A stretch of DNA of 64,000 bases from Centrapalus pauciflorus (lineage: Eukaryota > Streptophyta > Magnoliopsida > Asterales > Asteraceae). The position numbers were made by a program, and so were the translations under genes. Below the pieces are notes generated by a model. The model worked only from the letters and a program-made list of their open reading frames with translations. It did not search any database and had not been told where the DNA came from. Of this stretch, positions 44,688-56,371 are shown piece after piece. The stretch spans positions 232,293 to 296,292 of the forward strand of contig JAANYP010000162.1 of the NCBI GenBank assembly GCA_020465985.1, read 5' to 3'. Every line of letters begins with the position of its first letter. Position 1 is the stretch's first letter.

Positions 44688-47132
44688 TTAAATGGAAGGC
44701 GGATTCAACATGCCGATATTGGATACTAAAAACTGAAAATGAGTTTCGTCTAAAGCTTTAGTAAATATATCCGCAAGTTGGTATTCCGTGCCAACAAAAT
44801 ACAACTCAATGGTTCCCTTTTCTACGTGATCTTTAATAAAATGATACCTGATATCTATGTGTTTTGTTCGAGAGTGCTGCACGGGATTGCAAGAGATGGC
44901 AATTGCACTTCGAGAATCACAGTAATTTGGGATATTGGTGAGTGAGAATCCATAATCGCGTAATTGTGTTCTCATCCACAGCACTTGAGAGCAACAGCTT
45001 GCAGCTGCTACATACTCAGCCTCAGCTGTAGATGTGGAAACACAATTCTGCTTTCTGGAAGACCAACTCACCGGTCTATCTCCTAAAAACTGTATTCCTC
45101 CCGACGTGCTTTTTCTGTCAACTCTACAACCTGCAAAATCAGCATCTGAAAACGCGGTAAAATCTAAATCGGTTCCCTTTGGATACCATAGACCAAGTTC
45201 GGGTGTACCCTTAAGATAACGAAAAATGCGTTTTACCGCAGTTAGGTGTGATTCTTTTTGGTCGGCCTGAAATCTAGCACAAAGACATGTTGAAAACATT
45301 ATATCTGGTCTACTGGCAGTCAAGTATAGTAAGGATCCTATCATCCCTCTGTAAGTTGTATTATCGACACTTTTCCCGGAAGGATCGGTTTCTAACTTAC
45401 AGTTGGAGGCCATGGGAGTTGCAATACTCGTGCAAGAGTCTAACTTATACTTCTTGAGAATGTCAAGAGTATATATCGACTGGTTCACAAAAATCCCATC
45501 CACAAGTTGTTTGACTTGTAATCCGAGGAAAAAGTTCATTTCCCCCATCATACTCATCTCAAACCTGTACTCCATTAGGGCTGAAAAATCCTTACAAAAA
45601 TTACTGTCAGTAGATCCAAATATAATATCGTCGACATATATTTGTACTAGCATTATACGTGGGCCTTCCCTTTTAGTGAACAGAGTTGTGTCCACCACAC
45701 CTTTATAGAAACCGGCAGAAATAAGGAAATTTGAAAGACTATCATACCATGCTCGAGGTGCTTGTTTTAAACCATAGAGGGCCTTATCTGGCACATAAAC
45801 ATGGTCGGGTTTATGTGCATCAACAAAGCCTTGTGGTTGTTCAACATACACCTCCTCGTTAAGTTCACCGTTTAGAAAGGCAGTCTTGACGTCCATTTGG
45901 TACACTTTGAAGTCTTTGTGTGCCGCGTACGCCAAGAAGATTCTGATTGCTTCGATCCGTGCAACTGGAGCGAAGGTCTCGTCATAATCTATCCCTTCTT
46001 GTTGTCGGTAGCCTTTGCCAACAAGTCTTGCTTTATTCCTTATCACAATGCCGTTCTCATCTCGTTTGTTCTTAAAAACCCACTTTGTTCCGATGACTGT
46101 ACGGTCTTTTGGTTTGGGAACTAACCGCCATACTCTTAGCTGTTCAAACTGGTTGAGTTCCTCTTGCAATGCAACTATCCAATCTGGATCTGTCAGGGCT
46201 TCATCCACACGAGCGGGCTCTATCATACTCAGGAATGATGCGAAGAGGCATTCATTAGCAGATGCCCTACGAGTTTGGACTCCTGTTGATACGTCAACAA
46301 TGATTTGATCTATTGGGTGACTTCGGGTCCATTTAATCTCGTGTGGAAGGGGTGCTCGGGATGGAACCACTGTGGTTAATGTGGGAATGGATGAGGATTC
46401 ATGGTCAATGGTTTCAAATGATGGTACCACTGGTTCAGGTTCGATTCCCGAGTGTTCAGGTGAAGGAAGAATTGTTGGTATTATATGTGAGGGTATTATA
46501 GGAGTAAATTCAACTGCGGATGTGTCGGTGGATGATGTAGATGGATGAGGGTATGTTGATGAAGATGGAGCGGAGAAACTTTGCGGCGCAGTTGAACTGG
46601 AAGGATCACCTATATTATTGACAACATTAGAAACACTAGCGTTAGGACCGAAAAATTCAATATAAAAAGGATCAAATAAATTAACCAAATCACAAGAAGA
46701 AAAAGGAATGGGGTTATTGGAAGAGTCTCCAGGCATTTGAGTAATGCGTGGTCCTGATTGATCAACTTCGGGGGCCAGTTCAGCCAACTCATCAAATGTG
46801 ACGTGCACACTTTCATTGACTGTTCTGGTTCGGGTATTGAATGCGCGATACGCCTTCGAGTTGGATGAGTATCCAATGAAGATCGCTTCGTCCGCCTTTT
46901 CGTTAAATTTCTCGAGGTTGTCTTTGTCATTCAGCATATAGCACCTGCAACCAAATACGCGTAAGTACTTGATAAATGGTACTTTATTCAAAAAGAGTTG
47001 GTAAGGAGTTTTGTTAAAGCGCTTATGGATGATGGAGCGATTTTGTGTGTAGCATGCTGGTTGATACGGCTTCGGCCCACAAGAACGGAGGTAGCTTTGA
47101 GTATGTGAGCATTGTACGAGCGGTTTCCACAA
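44688..47132 (-). pseudogene. RT, RNase H and integrase tail of Copia-C
   Basis: An unbroken frame of 814 codons that starts inside the integrase C-terminal region (CYTQNRSIIHKRFNKTPYQL, FGCRCYMLNDKDN, FIGYSSNSKAYRAF). After a Pro/Ser-rich linker it continues with RT (GTKWVFKNK, YDETFAPVARIEAI, YQMDVKTAFLNGEL, YGLKQAPRAWYDSL, YVDDIIFGSTDSN, FFLGLQVKQL). RNase H follows (FSDADFAGCRVDRKSTSGG, STAEAEYVAAAS, YCDSRSAIAI, HIDIRYHFIKD, YQLADIFTKALDE) and the frame ends at 44688. All RT and RNase H catalytic residues that I can place are present, so this module may still be functional as protein. It is classed as a pseudogene because the upstream frame is broken. Confidence 0.9.
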
Positions 47133-48051
47133 GCGTACGGTTACGCCTTTCCACTACCCCATTTTGTTGAGGTGTTCGAGAAGCAGAGTATTGATGCTGA
47201 ATACCTTTGGATCAAAGGAAGCCCTCAACTACCGAGTTCTTGAACTCCATGCCGTTATCTGATCTGATTGATTGCACTGACAGCTGCTGTTGGGTCTCGA
47301 CACTATTGATAAAATCAATGATTTCTTGAGCTGTCTCGTCCTTGGAACGCAAGAACCTGACCTAGGTATATCGAGAATAATCACCAACGATAACCAACAC
47401 ATATCGTTTTCCATTTATGCTTTGAGTTCTCATCGGTCTGCATAAATCCATATGAAGTAACTCCAATACTCTTTTTGTTGATGGTTCGGGCTTTGGTTTG
47501 TGAGAAGATCGTTTCATTTTTCCTTTCTCACAAGCTCCACACAGATGGTCCTTTTCGTAGCGCAATTCAGGAAGACCTTTGACCAATTGTTTCGCAGCCA
47601 GCTTGTTGATATTATCAAAATTCAAATGGGATAATCTTCGATGCCACAACCAAGAGTCTTTTGAAGAGGCTTTTGATAGTAGGCAAATGTTATCCTTCAC
47701 TATTAGCTTAGCTACGTCAATGGTGCAGAGGTTAGAGTTTCGGGAACCTGTTAGGATTTCTTTTCCATCCATACTTATAACACTGCAGTTCTTAGCTCTA
47801 AATGTTACTTCTAGTCCTTTGTCGCAGAGCTGTCCTATGCTAAAAAGATTATGTGATAACCCCTCAACATAGTCAACGTCCTTGATGACCAGATTATTTA
47901 GAACTAAGTCCCCGTATCCTTTGATGTGAGCCTGATGGTTGTTCCCGAATTTCACAGTTCCGCAATACTGTCCAACAACGTTGGACAGCAATTCTCTTCT
48001 TCCAGTCATGTGCTTGTAGCAACCCGAATCCATATACCAAATGGACTTAGC
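47133..48051 (-). pseudogene. Protease and integrase core of Copia-C
   Basis: Protease: KSIWYMDSGCYKHMTG (DSG near 48020). GAG-pre-integrase: WLWHRRLSHLNFDNINKL, CGACEKGKMKRSSH. The integrase core has HMDLCRPMR with the first catalytic aspartate, although the usual glycine of LCGP is arginine; then RSDNGMEF (near 47255) and GVVERRNRTL (near 47145) with the second and third acids. Frames change near 47365, 47215 and 47130, with an in-frame TAG near 47360. The catalytic triad is retained despite the breaks. Confidence 0.85.
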
Positions 48052-48341
48052 CTGAAAAACACATAAATTCATATAATGAAAAACTATATGCATTCAAACA
48101 CTTCCATTTTTAATTCACAATCAAACCGTGTTCTGAACCGAGATGTTCAGAAAACATGATGAGTTAAGACCGGGTCCTGGGCTGTGTGCACAGAAGCCAA
48201 ACGTGTCGGTTTAAGCACAGCCGACAAGCAAAAGAGCAGCAAAAGAACGGGTCCTAGTCTAAGGTAACTAGAAGCCATTTCTTTGAAGCACGGGTCTTGA
48301 TCAGAAGTAACCAAGAACCATCTGCATTAAGATCACACAAC
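48052..48341 (-). other. Candidate intron between gag and protease of Copia-C
   Basis: The gag tail ends ...RWVPK at a donor-like CCAAG|GTTGTG (48341). The protease exon starts after TGTGTTTTTCAG|GC (48052). Both sides are in phase 0, and the 290 bases between are full of stops. In Copia-B the same gag-protease junction is short and open. An inserted non-intron sequence is the alternative. Confidence 0.35.
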
Positions 48342-51300
48342 CTTGGGTACCCACCTCAATATGGGTCCCTTTTTGTTAGGATTTCCAGTTTTATATGGCA
48401 CATGTACAGTTTTAGAATCCCAATTAGCATTTGTGTGTGGTCCGAATGCACAACCCTTCGGAATCCATTGAAGATTGGATTTATTGGGTTTTGGAACCTT
48501 AGGCGCTGAAATTGCCTTTGGTTTTTGTCTTTTTGAGACCTTTTTGACCGTTGCTTTGGTTTTAGGCCCTGGCAACGGACAAATCTCAATTTTGTTTGAG
48601 GCCGATGATGCACTAATTTTTGTTTTCTTTTTCCGAATACGTTTAGCAGGATATGGCACGAAAGCATTCATTTCAGGAACCTGTCGTCTATATCGAGTTG
48701 GACATAGATTAAATAAATCACTGAAAGAGTGCTTTAACGGAACAACAGAATTCGGTACAACATTACAGACATTGTCACACACATTGTTACATAAATTGTC
48801 TTTAGAGATTACAAACATCCTATCTCTAGTAACAAATTCATTTGGCATTAAAGCCTTCTTCACAAAAAAATATAAAATCCTGCATGGTGGTTTTTGGGAC
48901 TCTCCTTATATGATCTGTAGGAACAAAACGATTAGAGTCAGTAAGCATGGAAGATTTAGACTTGACAGACTTTTCTTTTTGTTGGTGAGTTGGTTTCTTA
49001 AAAGACTTGGATTTAATCTGAGTCTTTTTAGAAACCTCATTTTTGAAAACTTTTGAACACTCGCCTTTGAAAATGACAGAAGAAGATTCAACTTTAGCCT
49101 TACCTTTATCTGATGACACCCATGGAATTTTTATGGAATGAGAAAGTGTTTCTTCTTTTGAAAGATCTTTCAATTTTTGTGAAACCATTTCAAAATTTTC
49201 TCTGTAGACATTAACTTTCACAGATTGTTGAAAAGATTTATTTACCAATTCTTCTTCTCTCATAAGAAGAGCATCTTGAAGATCAAGTGCTTTCTCTTGA
49301 GACGACTTCAATTCCTTTTCTAAAAAAGTGATTTGTTGTTGAAGAACTTTTACAGGAATATAAAGTTGAGGAGTTGATTTTACGGTTTCAGTATTCAATT
49401 CAGCTTCTGAATAAGTTGACAAAAGATCTTCCTTTAAAGTGGGTACTCTAGAAGAATAACTTTTGTTAAGTTCTTCATATTGAAAAGAAATTTCTTTATC
49501 TTTACGAGCGACACGTTTCTCATTTTCTTGGTTTAAAACATCTTTTGATTACTTAAAAAAGAAAGATTTAAGACCGGCTCCCATGTAGTTCATGTCATAA
49601 AATACAGGTAAAACATTTTGTGCTTTTTCCAAATATTTAGGATTTTTAAAACCAATTCCTTGTTTAGAATGGTAAAACCTAGTTTCTTTGGGCTGATTTA
49701 AATGGATAGTTTGTTCTGTTTGACCCCTTTTCAAAAACGCATCGTCAACGGTCTTTGTTCTTGAGTACAAACTTATCCTTTCTTCTTCAATCATTTTGTA
49801 TTTTTCTAACCTGTCTATATTTTCCATATTTACCACATCTAATTGTTTTGTAAGAACAGAAATTTCTTCTTTTAAAGAGAGTTTTTCTTTTGAAAGCGTT
49901 TCCATGCAAGATTCAAGGTATATATTCCTATCCTGAACATCTACTTTTTTCTATTAACATCTGTTTTATAACATTATGATTAGTTAACCACTTTGAATGA
50001 TATAATTCAGATGATTCTTTCAGAGTTTGAGGTTGATGTTCAGCCTGTACACACCTTGCAGTTTCAGCATTTAATCTAGCTTGTAGGTCAAGTATATGTG
50101 TGTGCAGTGTACATTCATTATCTACAAATAATTTATTTACATGTGCAGGAATGTAACAGAAATATACCTCATTGGACTCAGAACCGGATGTGGAGCATTC
50201 AGGATCGTTGGTTGTAGGCATCAGACATGCTGGTGGATTTTTCAGTGTCTCCCCCTCAGCAGCATGATTTGAATTGTCAGCAGTGAAAACAGCACAGTTC
50301 TCCAACCCCATACGATCAACCATGTAGCAGTTCTTGCCCTTGTCATCCTCGTCTTTAGAATCTTCAGCATCCCAGTAGTCCTCCTGGGCGACGAGGGCTA
50401 ACGCATCCATTCTCTTCTTGGCTGCCTCGAGCTTTCTCTCGTAGTATGCGACGTCTCTGTCGAAATTGTTCTTGCATTCCCTAGCAAAGTGGCCCGGTTT
50501 GCCACACTTGTAGCAGAGACGTTCATCCCCGGCCTTTCCTCTCTTCGTTCCGCCGGCCTCTTTTCGGCCTGGCGATGCTCTCGGCTGTCATCACGCCTTC
50601 TGTCCCTTCGTTCGGGCTCTTTTCTCTCATCCCTGCGGTCATCCGACGATCATCCCTTTGATCGTCCCGCCTGTCGTCCCTGCGATCATCACGCCTATCA
50701 TCTCGCCTTTCATAACGGCGATCATCTCGATAGTCGCGTCTATCGTCATATCTGCGATCATCCCTGTCATCCCTTCGGTATTCATCCCTTTGATAGTCAT
50801 CGCGTCGGTCATCCCTTCTATCATCTGAGTACCTCCGTGGACCGATGTCATAACGGAGTTGGTTGTTAGTCTTGTTGGAGAACCATCGCTGTTGGAGACG
50901 GTTGGTCCACAAGGCTATCTGTTCCTGTATCGACGCTTCCTCCTCATCATAGACCTCACGTGGAGGAGAAGCATACCTATACTGAGACGACGAAGAACCT
51001 GCAGCAAAGGATGGTGTCGGAATCTGCGTGTTGGTGATCAAGGCTAGTGAATCATTTGGTTTTAACCCTGTGTTGGCTGATAGCAGAAGAGAGGCCAATT
51101 GATTTGCCATCAGCTTCTGTTGATCCACATCCCCTTGATATTTCTTGAGCTCCTTGAAGACTACATTCATTGATACCTCACGAATGTTCAGGACTCTTTT
51201 CGTGGCCCGACATGCAAGTTGCCACTCGGGGGCTAAGGCTGCAAAGAATTGGATGTTGATGTCATCCCTATCCTTCTTGATGTGCAGTTTGTTCAACTCG

Positions 51301-51793
51301 TTAAGGACTGCACAGAACCTGGTGAAAGTGGCTTGCAGAGATTCCCCGTCTTTGGCGCGGAATTCTGTAAACTTAGCCTTTGCCTCCTCGATTTTGGCAC
51401 GATCATCGAGATCTGCCCCCATCATATGGACTTCTAGCTCGTCCCACATTTCTTTTGCAGACATTTTGCTGTCTACATCAACCAGAATATCAGTGGGGAG
51501 GGCTTGATAGATCAGATATCCTGCCCTCTTGTCAGCGTGCTGTCGGTCTCTCTCGGCGTCATTTGCCGGTTCTCTTTCAACTTTAGAGGCTTGGACAGGG
51601 GGTCAGCCTCAGGTCGGGCTGCTATCTCCCGATAGTAGATTACGGGTCCTTCGGATATGGACTGAAGCATCAAATTCCTGAGCGGTTACATTCCAACGAA
51701 CTTAAGGAACCGGGATTTCCATTGTTCGTACTCATCGGGATAGAGAACTAGTGGTCTGTTCTCAGATCCGAGTACGAGAGCTTCGCGAGACAT
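48342..51793 (-). pseudogene. gag of Copia-C, broken
   Basis: Starts MSREALVLGSENRPLVLYPD at 51793. A TAA follows after 36 codons and a frameshift lies between 51600 and 51470. Capsid helices: KEMWDELEVHMMGADLDD, FTRFCAVLNELNKLH. A striking Arg/Asp-rich repeat (RRDD, RRYDDRRDYRDD) covers 50640-50830. A frame change near 50525 precedes a CCHC zinc knuckle CYKCGKPGHFAREC (about 50517-50476). The long tail (50410-48342) is helical, with coiled-coil segments (49905-49549, 49420-48840), KKVSKRQKPKAISAPK, and the WIPKG/RWVPK repeats before the protease. Stops at 49928, 49549 and 48838 and frame changes break the tail. Confidence 0.82.
50640..50830 (-). repeat. Arg-Asp codon repeat in Copia-C gag
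   Basis: An irregular 12-15-bp repeat (plus-strand words gatcatc, catcccttcg) encodes alternating RR and DD pairs over about 60 residues. It sits between capsid and zinc knuckle, where RNA binding is expected. It also creates long antisense ORFs that are not genes. Confidence 0.8.
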
Positions 51794-52807
51794 TATGATG
51801 ATGGGTGCTGATTAAAAAATGAAGATCTTAGAGGTGGAAACTGGACACGGATGGGCTGGACTGAAGACAGATAGATCTGAATTCGGATGGTAGAGGAATT
51901 CGGATGATATGGGTTCGGATGAACAGTGTTTCAGATGGTAGGACCGAAATCGGATTGGTTGAATTTCGGATGGGATGAATTCGGATGGGAACCTACTTCG
52001 GGTGAACAGTAATTCGGATGGTGTATGGTCCGGATGAGGTGCTAATTCGGATGGGTTCCTAAATCGGATGGAGTCCGATTTCGGATGAACAGTGATTCGG
52101 GTGGGGATCGAATTCGGATGAACTTAATTTCGGTTGGAACTAAGGGACCGAATTCGGATGAACAGTGGACAGGGTATGTCCAGGTGGGACCGAATTCGGA
52201 TTGTCCGAGATGGGTATGGTCCGAAATTGGAAAAATTTAAGTACAAGTCCCAAATGTGAAGATGGAAAGCCTGATCAGAACTTCGGATGGTCCGAAGTTC
52301 GGATGGGACCGAATTGAGGTCCGAAATAGGCTGATGGGGTGGTCCGAAATTGTTGCCTAGGTGGTCCGAAGTGCTACAGTAAGGATCCGAAATACAGCAG
52401 GTTTTTTAAGTTTTCTAAGGCAGAACTGAGCAGAATTCGATTTTTTCAGTTTTAAAGCCTAAAAACAGTTCCAAATGATTTATAAACTATTTTAAACACT
52501 TTTGGTGATTTAAAATAACCTAAAAACACTTAAAAACAGCATAAAGAAGTTAAAAAACCCACTTAAAAACCATTAGTTTCGAACTTAAAAAATGGCCGAT
52601 TCTTGATGATTTTAACAGAGATATGGAACTAAATGAGCTTAAAATCAGTAGAGGATGATAATGTAGTGTTTATATGACCATTATAACACAAGAAATACAG
52701 AAAAACAGAGGAAAATGAAGATCTAACCGGGTAGAAAGGAAGAACACGAAGAACACACTAAAAACCCAGCAGAATCCGAATGTTGCAGTTGAAATCCACC
52801 TCTCTGA
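51794..52807 (-). other. Leader of Copia-C between primer site and gag
   Basis: Non-coding, about 1 kb. The part nearest the primer site (52420-52800) is AT-rich. The part nearest gag carries the palindromic cluster. An acceptor-like TTTTTTAATCAG lies about 15-20 bases before the gag ATG, which would fit a leader intron, but I could not choose a donor with confidence. Confidence 0.5.
51880..52400. repeat. Leader palindromic cluster of Copia-C
   Basis: About twenty copies of GAATTCGGATG, CCGAAATCGGAT or TTCGGATGAACAGT words with irregular spacing. The composite CGGATGAACAGTG is shared with the pre-ORF3 cluster at 43040-43525, 8 kb away in the same element. Confidence 0.88.
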
Positions 52808-52819
52808 GCTCTGATACCA
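52808..52819 (-). other. Primer binding site of Copia-C (initiator tRNA-Met type)
   Basis: Minus strand TGGTATCAGAGC, two bases inside the 5' LTR end. Confidence 0.95.
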
Positions 52820-52821
52820 AT

Positions 52822-53164
52822 TGTAATGTGTATTCCCATTAATATTATCAGCACCTTGATGATTTCTTATCACACACAAGAAGAAACTAGCTCAATAAAT
52901 GTGAAATGATGAAGAAAGACAATAAGAATGTTTGAGAGAATAATACAAGATGGCGGCTGGAATCTCATTCAAATGTCAACCGTGTCATATTAAAGAAACC
53001 CTAGGAGCCTTTCTAGGCTCCTTTAAGTAAGTCTTACAACTTGGCAACTTTGGCCCCTTAACTATTACAAATAAACAAACTACATGGAAATTAAATACAA
53101 GACTAAATAGAAAGACAATAATTATTACAAAACAACTCCTATGATCAAAATAAAATATCTAACA
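52822..53164 (-). repeat. 5' LTR of Copia-C
   Basis: Plus-strand start TGTAATGTG, end TCTAACA; nearly identical to 38930-39273, apart from a few substitutions and short indels, including one in the hairpin at 53003-53022. Confidence 0.93.
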
Positions 53165-53283
53165 CTTGTTATATACTATTTTCTTTTGTTCTTTTTCTGT
53201 TGTGGTCGTTGTGATATTGTCATTGTCATACTCAATAAATATGAGACATTTCTTTAATGTTCTAAGAGATTGTATATGCATAG
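53165..53283 (+). other. hAT 3' region between Copia-C and Gypsy-D
   Basis: 119 bp of T-rich sequence that belongs to neither LTR element. Since Copia-C is flanked by a target duplication, it should continue the hAT sequence that breaks off at 38929. No terminal inverted repeat is present, so the hAT end lies further right. Confidence 0.55.
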
Positions 53284-53500
53284 TGATGCAACGCTTATCG
53301 GATATATAATTACGTCACTTTTACCCCTAGTTTTTCCGGTTTTTCTCTAAAACACATTTATTTCGCATCTATTTACGTTATATTCGTGTTTTCAGGTTGT
53401 TCGAAGCCGTTGTTCCCAATTTCGGAGAGTTTCCCTTCCTCTACGTGACAAGAAAGGAAAGAGATGAGCATGCTGTGCAGTTTCATGAACAGGTTGTTGG

Positions 53501-53681
53501 TCGCGGCGCGACCATCTAAGCCTCGCGTCGTGACTTTTTGAGCAATTAAGGATGATTATAAGCAGAAACATGATCGCGGCGCGACCAGTGACCACCTAGC
53601 GGCGCGACTTACAGCAGCAGAATCTGACCATATCGTACAATGGACAGTAGCGACGCGACCTTTGCCTTTGTCGCGGCGCGA
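53501..53681. repeat. TCGCGGCGCGA cluster in the Gypsy-D LTR
   Basis: Exact TCGCGGCGCGA at 53501, 53574 and 53671; variants at 53523 (tcgcgtcgtga), 53598 and 53648. The word is a near-palindrome with an odd centre. It is extremely CpG-rich against an AT-rich background and ends 20 bp before the TATA-like box. Confidence 0.88.
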
Positions 53682-53700
53682 ACATTAGCAGATCTGGTGC

Positions 53701-53708
53701 TATTTAAG
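53701..53708 (+). promoter_or_regulatory. TATA-like box of the Gypsy-D LTR
   Basis: TATTTAAG in gtgctatttaagcatc, just after the CpG-rich motif cluster. Transcription would begin near 53730, leaving about 1 kb of R and U5. Confidence 0.5.
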
Positions 53709-54781
53709 CATCTTTTTCTCTGAAATTAGGGGGTCTAATCAATTCCTAGGGTTTGTATGTGGAGGCTACGAAAATTCTACTGTTGAGAGCACGTGAAGAA
53801 GTTAAAGTTGATGCAAGTGGTGGTGGTTTGACAATCATTGGGGGAGTTTTCTCTTTAACCGTTGTTTATTTAGATGAATCTCTCTTTATTTTGTGTTTTT
53901 AGTTCATCCTCTATGGCTAGTGAGTAGTTTTCTTTGTAATCATTCGAGTTTGTCAACCCCCAAACATTAGATGCACATTTGTTAGCAAGTTTTAGGTGTT
54001 TAACGTTTCGATTCCTTGTTAGACTTATCTCATGATGGATATTTAAAATACATGTTTTATTTGGTGATTAATGAGTTGTTTAAAAGCGAAAGCTAAAATT
54101 AATTTGTTAGTCATTCTTTATGAGTTTGTCTATGGATTTGTTTGGCCTTGAGCTAGAAATAGTAAAAGGATTTACTTCATGTATTTTAGTATCATCAACG
54201 AGAATATTTTGCTTGGATGAAAGTCTAGCATTATATGTGTATTTGCGAAAGTAAATTCACCTTTCAAGAAATCGATTTGTATAAAAATTATCTTGTGTAA
54301 TTAATTGGTTAGTTTATTAGGAGATTTCCGACTATCTAATCTTTTAATTTAAAAGCAAACAAGTTGAAAGAGAGTTTGTGACACTTGATTATATTTTCTT
54401 AACCTTTAATCATGCTATGCTTAATTTCTAGTCATCTAATGTGCGGGGGGGATAAACTTGAATGATTACCTTTTATTCTCTGATTTTAAACATTTGCAAT
54501 CGTGTAATCTTAGTGCATTATTTTATATTCAAGTAGCATTTAGTGAAATACTTTTTAATTGAGTAATATTTTCTAAATTTGGTGTTTCGTTTTATCAAAA
54601 ATCAAATCGTTTTCATTTAGACTAATTATTGACAACGAGTTTATTATCATCATTCTACATTGTGTCCTCGAGATCGATAACTCGGTTCTTGCCATTTATA
54701 TGCTAGTAAATGATTGGTACACTTGCCTAATTGTCTATTAGTTCTTATTTTTGGTATATAACCATTAAGACATCAAGTTTT

Positions 54782-54799
54782 TGGCTTCGTTGCCGGGGA
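54782..54799 (+). other. Primer binding site of Gypsy-D (tRNA-Asp type)
   Basis: TGGCTTCGTTGCCGGGGA, close to the site that is common in Athila/Tat elements and complementary to the 3' end of aspartate tRNA; two bases appear changed from the form I know. Confidence 0.75.
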
Positions 54800-54933
54800 C
54801 ACGGTGATTTTGAGAACAACTCTTAGTCTCTATATTAGTCGATCCATGATTGTGTTGATTTATCATCAAGCAAGTTTTATTTTTGTTAATTTTCTTGTAC
54901 AAGCTCACTTTTCGTTGTTCTCGTGTGTTGTAG

Positions 54934-56364
54934 GTGTTTATGAAACGTATCTCGGATCCGGACCTTGTCGAGCCATATTCCGACCCGGAAAGGATCATTC
55001 ATAGAAAGAACCGACAACTTCACATAGATATACTGGGTCCTAGTTTCGGTGAAAGGACACCAATAAGTGCATCTTCAAGGACTTCCAAGGAAGGGTGTTC
55101 GGAACCTCAAACTCCCGTCACACCTTTTTCGGAACCCAAAACCGAGTCACCTCCCGAATCTCCTCCAACTACTCCAATGGCGGATAGACGATCTATTCGG
55201 GAGAGAAAGAAACCATCAAATGCGGGTACGGGATCCGCAATTGTAAATCCGGCGGTTCAAGCGGTTCACTATGAAGTTAAATCTCACTACCTCACGTATC
55301 TTAACCAAATGCTACCATTCGAGGGGTATGAAACGGAAGATCCTAATGACCATATAACCGCTTTTCTTGATGTTTGTGATATGATAAAGATTCGAGAAAT
55401 TCCGGAGGAGGCGCTTAGACTTAGGTTATTTCCTTATACGCTCCGGGGTGAAGCTAAAGAATGGTTTAAGTCATTGGATCCGAAATCTATCACGACATGG
55501 GAACAACTAGTGGATGAGTTTTTGATGAATTTCTTTCCGCCTTCCAAGACTTCAAAGCTTAAGAGTGACATCAACAATTTTGTTCAAATGACGGATGAAA
55601 CTTTACACGAAGCATGGAAAAGGTACAAAGGTCTTTTGAGGCAATGTCCACATCATGGGTTGGACTTAGATGATCAAATCCAAACGTTTTATGATGGCCT
55701 TGATGTGGGCACAAGAAATTATTTGGATACGGCGGCAAGGGGGGCAATTTTGGATGAAACCTCCGAGGAAGCTAAAAGGTTGATTGTGAAAATGGCATCA
55801 AATGGGAGCCATTACAATGCCTCTCGACGGAGGGCCGTTCCTAGTGCCTCTCGTCAACTCGATGCATTTGAACAATTGACTACAACCGTGGCGGATATGG
55901 GCAAACAAATTGCAATCTTGGCTAAACCTCAATCGGCAAAAAATGTAGAGGTTGCGTGCCAACTATGCGGTGGTCCTCACACCGCAAGTGATTGCCAACA
56001 AAAGATTAGTATTCTTCAAAGACCATCTTCGGCCAACGTTGTTCAAGAAATTTGTCAGTTATGTGGGGGGCCACATTCGGCTAGGGATTGCAATAATGAG
56101 GAGATCTATGCGATACATGGGCAAGCAATGTGGTCTCAAGGGGACAAGTACGATTATCGGCCGCCATCCCAATTGTATTATCATCCGAACAATAGGAATC
56201 ATCCCAATTTCCGTTGGAGGCAACCACATGACCAACAAGTATCATCATCGGGAATGGGAGGCGCTAGTTCCTCAAATCAACACCAACAAATGAACTCCCA
56301 CCCATCATCATCCACGAACAAACCATCAATGGAAGAGCTTTTCATTCGGTACCCAGAGCAATGA
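54934..56364 (+). pseudogene. gag of Gypsy-D
   Basis: 476 codons, open throughout, but the frame stops at 56362-56364 and pol continues one base out of phase. Start MFMKRISDPDLVEPYSDPER; the second ATG, two codons later, is an alternative. Retrotransposon gag domain: FEGYETEDPNDHITAFLDVC, RLRLFPYTLRGEAKEWFKSL, WEQLVDEFLMNFFP, LRQCPHHGLDLDDQIQTFYD. Two short zinc knuckles of the CX2CX3HX4C type follow (CQLCGGPHTASDC near 55958-55996 and CQLCGGPHSARDC near 56057-56095), a spacing I know from Athila-type elements. They would bind element RNA. Confidence 0.9.
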
Positions 56365-56371
56365 TAGTCTT

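Larger units (their letters stand above)
38930..53164 (-). mobile_element. Copia-C, complete minus-strand copia (Sirevirus-like) element
   Basis: A 14.2-kb element with two 343-344-bp LTRs, tRNA-Met primer site, leader with a palindromic repeat cluster, gag, PR, INT, a long intact RT/RNase H frame, a spacer with a second palindromic cluster, ORF3 and a polypurine tract. The flanks read GTTGT (38925-38929) and CTTGT (53165-53169), a 4/5 target duplication. It sits in the 3' region of the hAT. The LTR pair is highly similar, but the coding regions hold several stops and frameshifts. Copia-C2 is a diverged relative. Confidence 0.93.
53284..54775 (+). repeat. 5' LTR of Gypsy-D
   Basis: Ends TGATG and CATCA are perfect 5-bp inverted repeats, and the primer site starts 7 bases further on. 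Contains six TCGCGGCGCGA-type words at 53501-53681 and a TATA-like TATTTAAG at 53701. The second LTR is not in the window, so the left end is inferred. Confidence 0.7.

Noticed and set aside
50489..50869. Plus-strand ORF with His/Asp/Pro repeats
   Set aside because: Shadow of the Arg-Asp codon repeat of Copia-C gag on the opposite strand.
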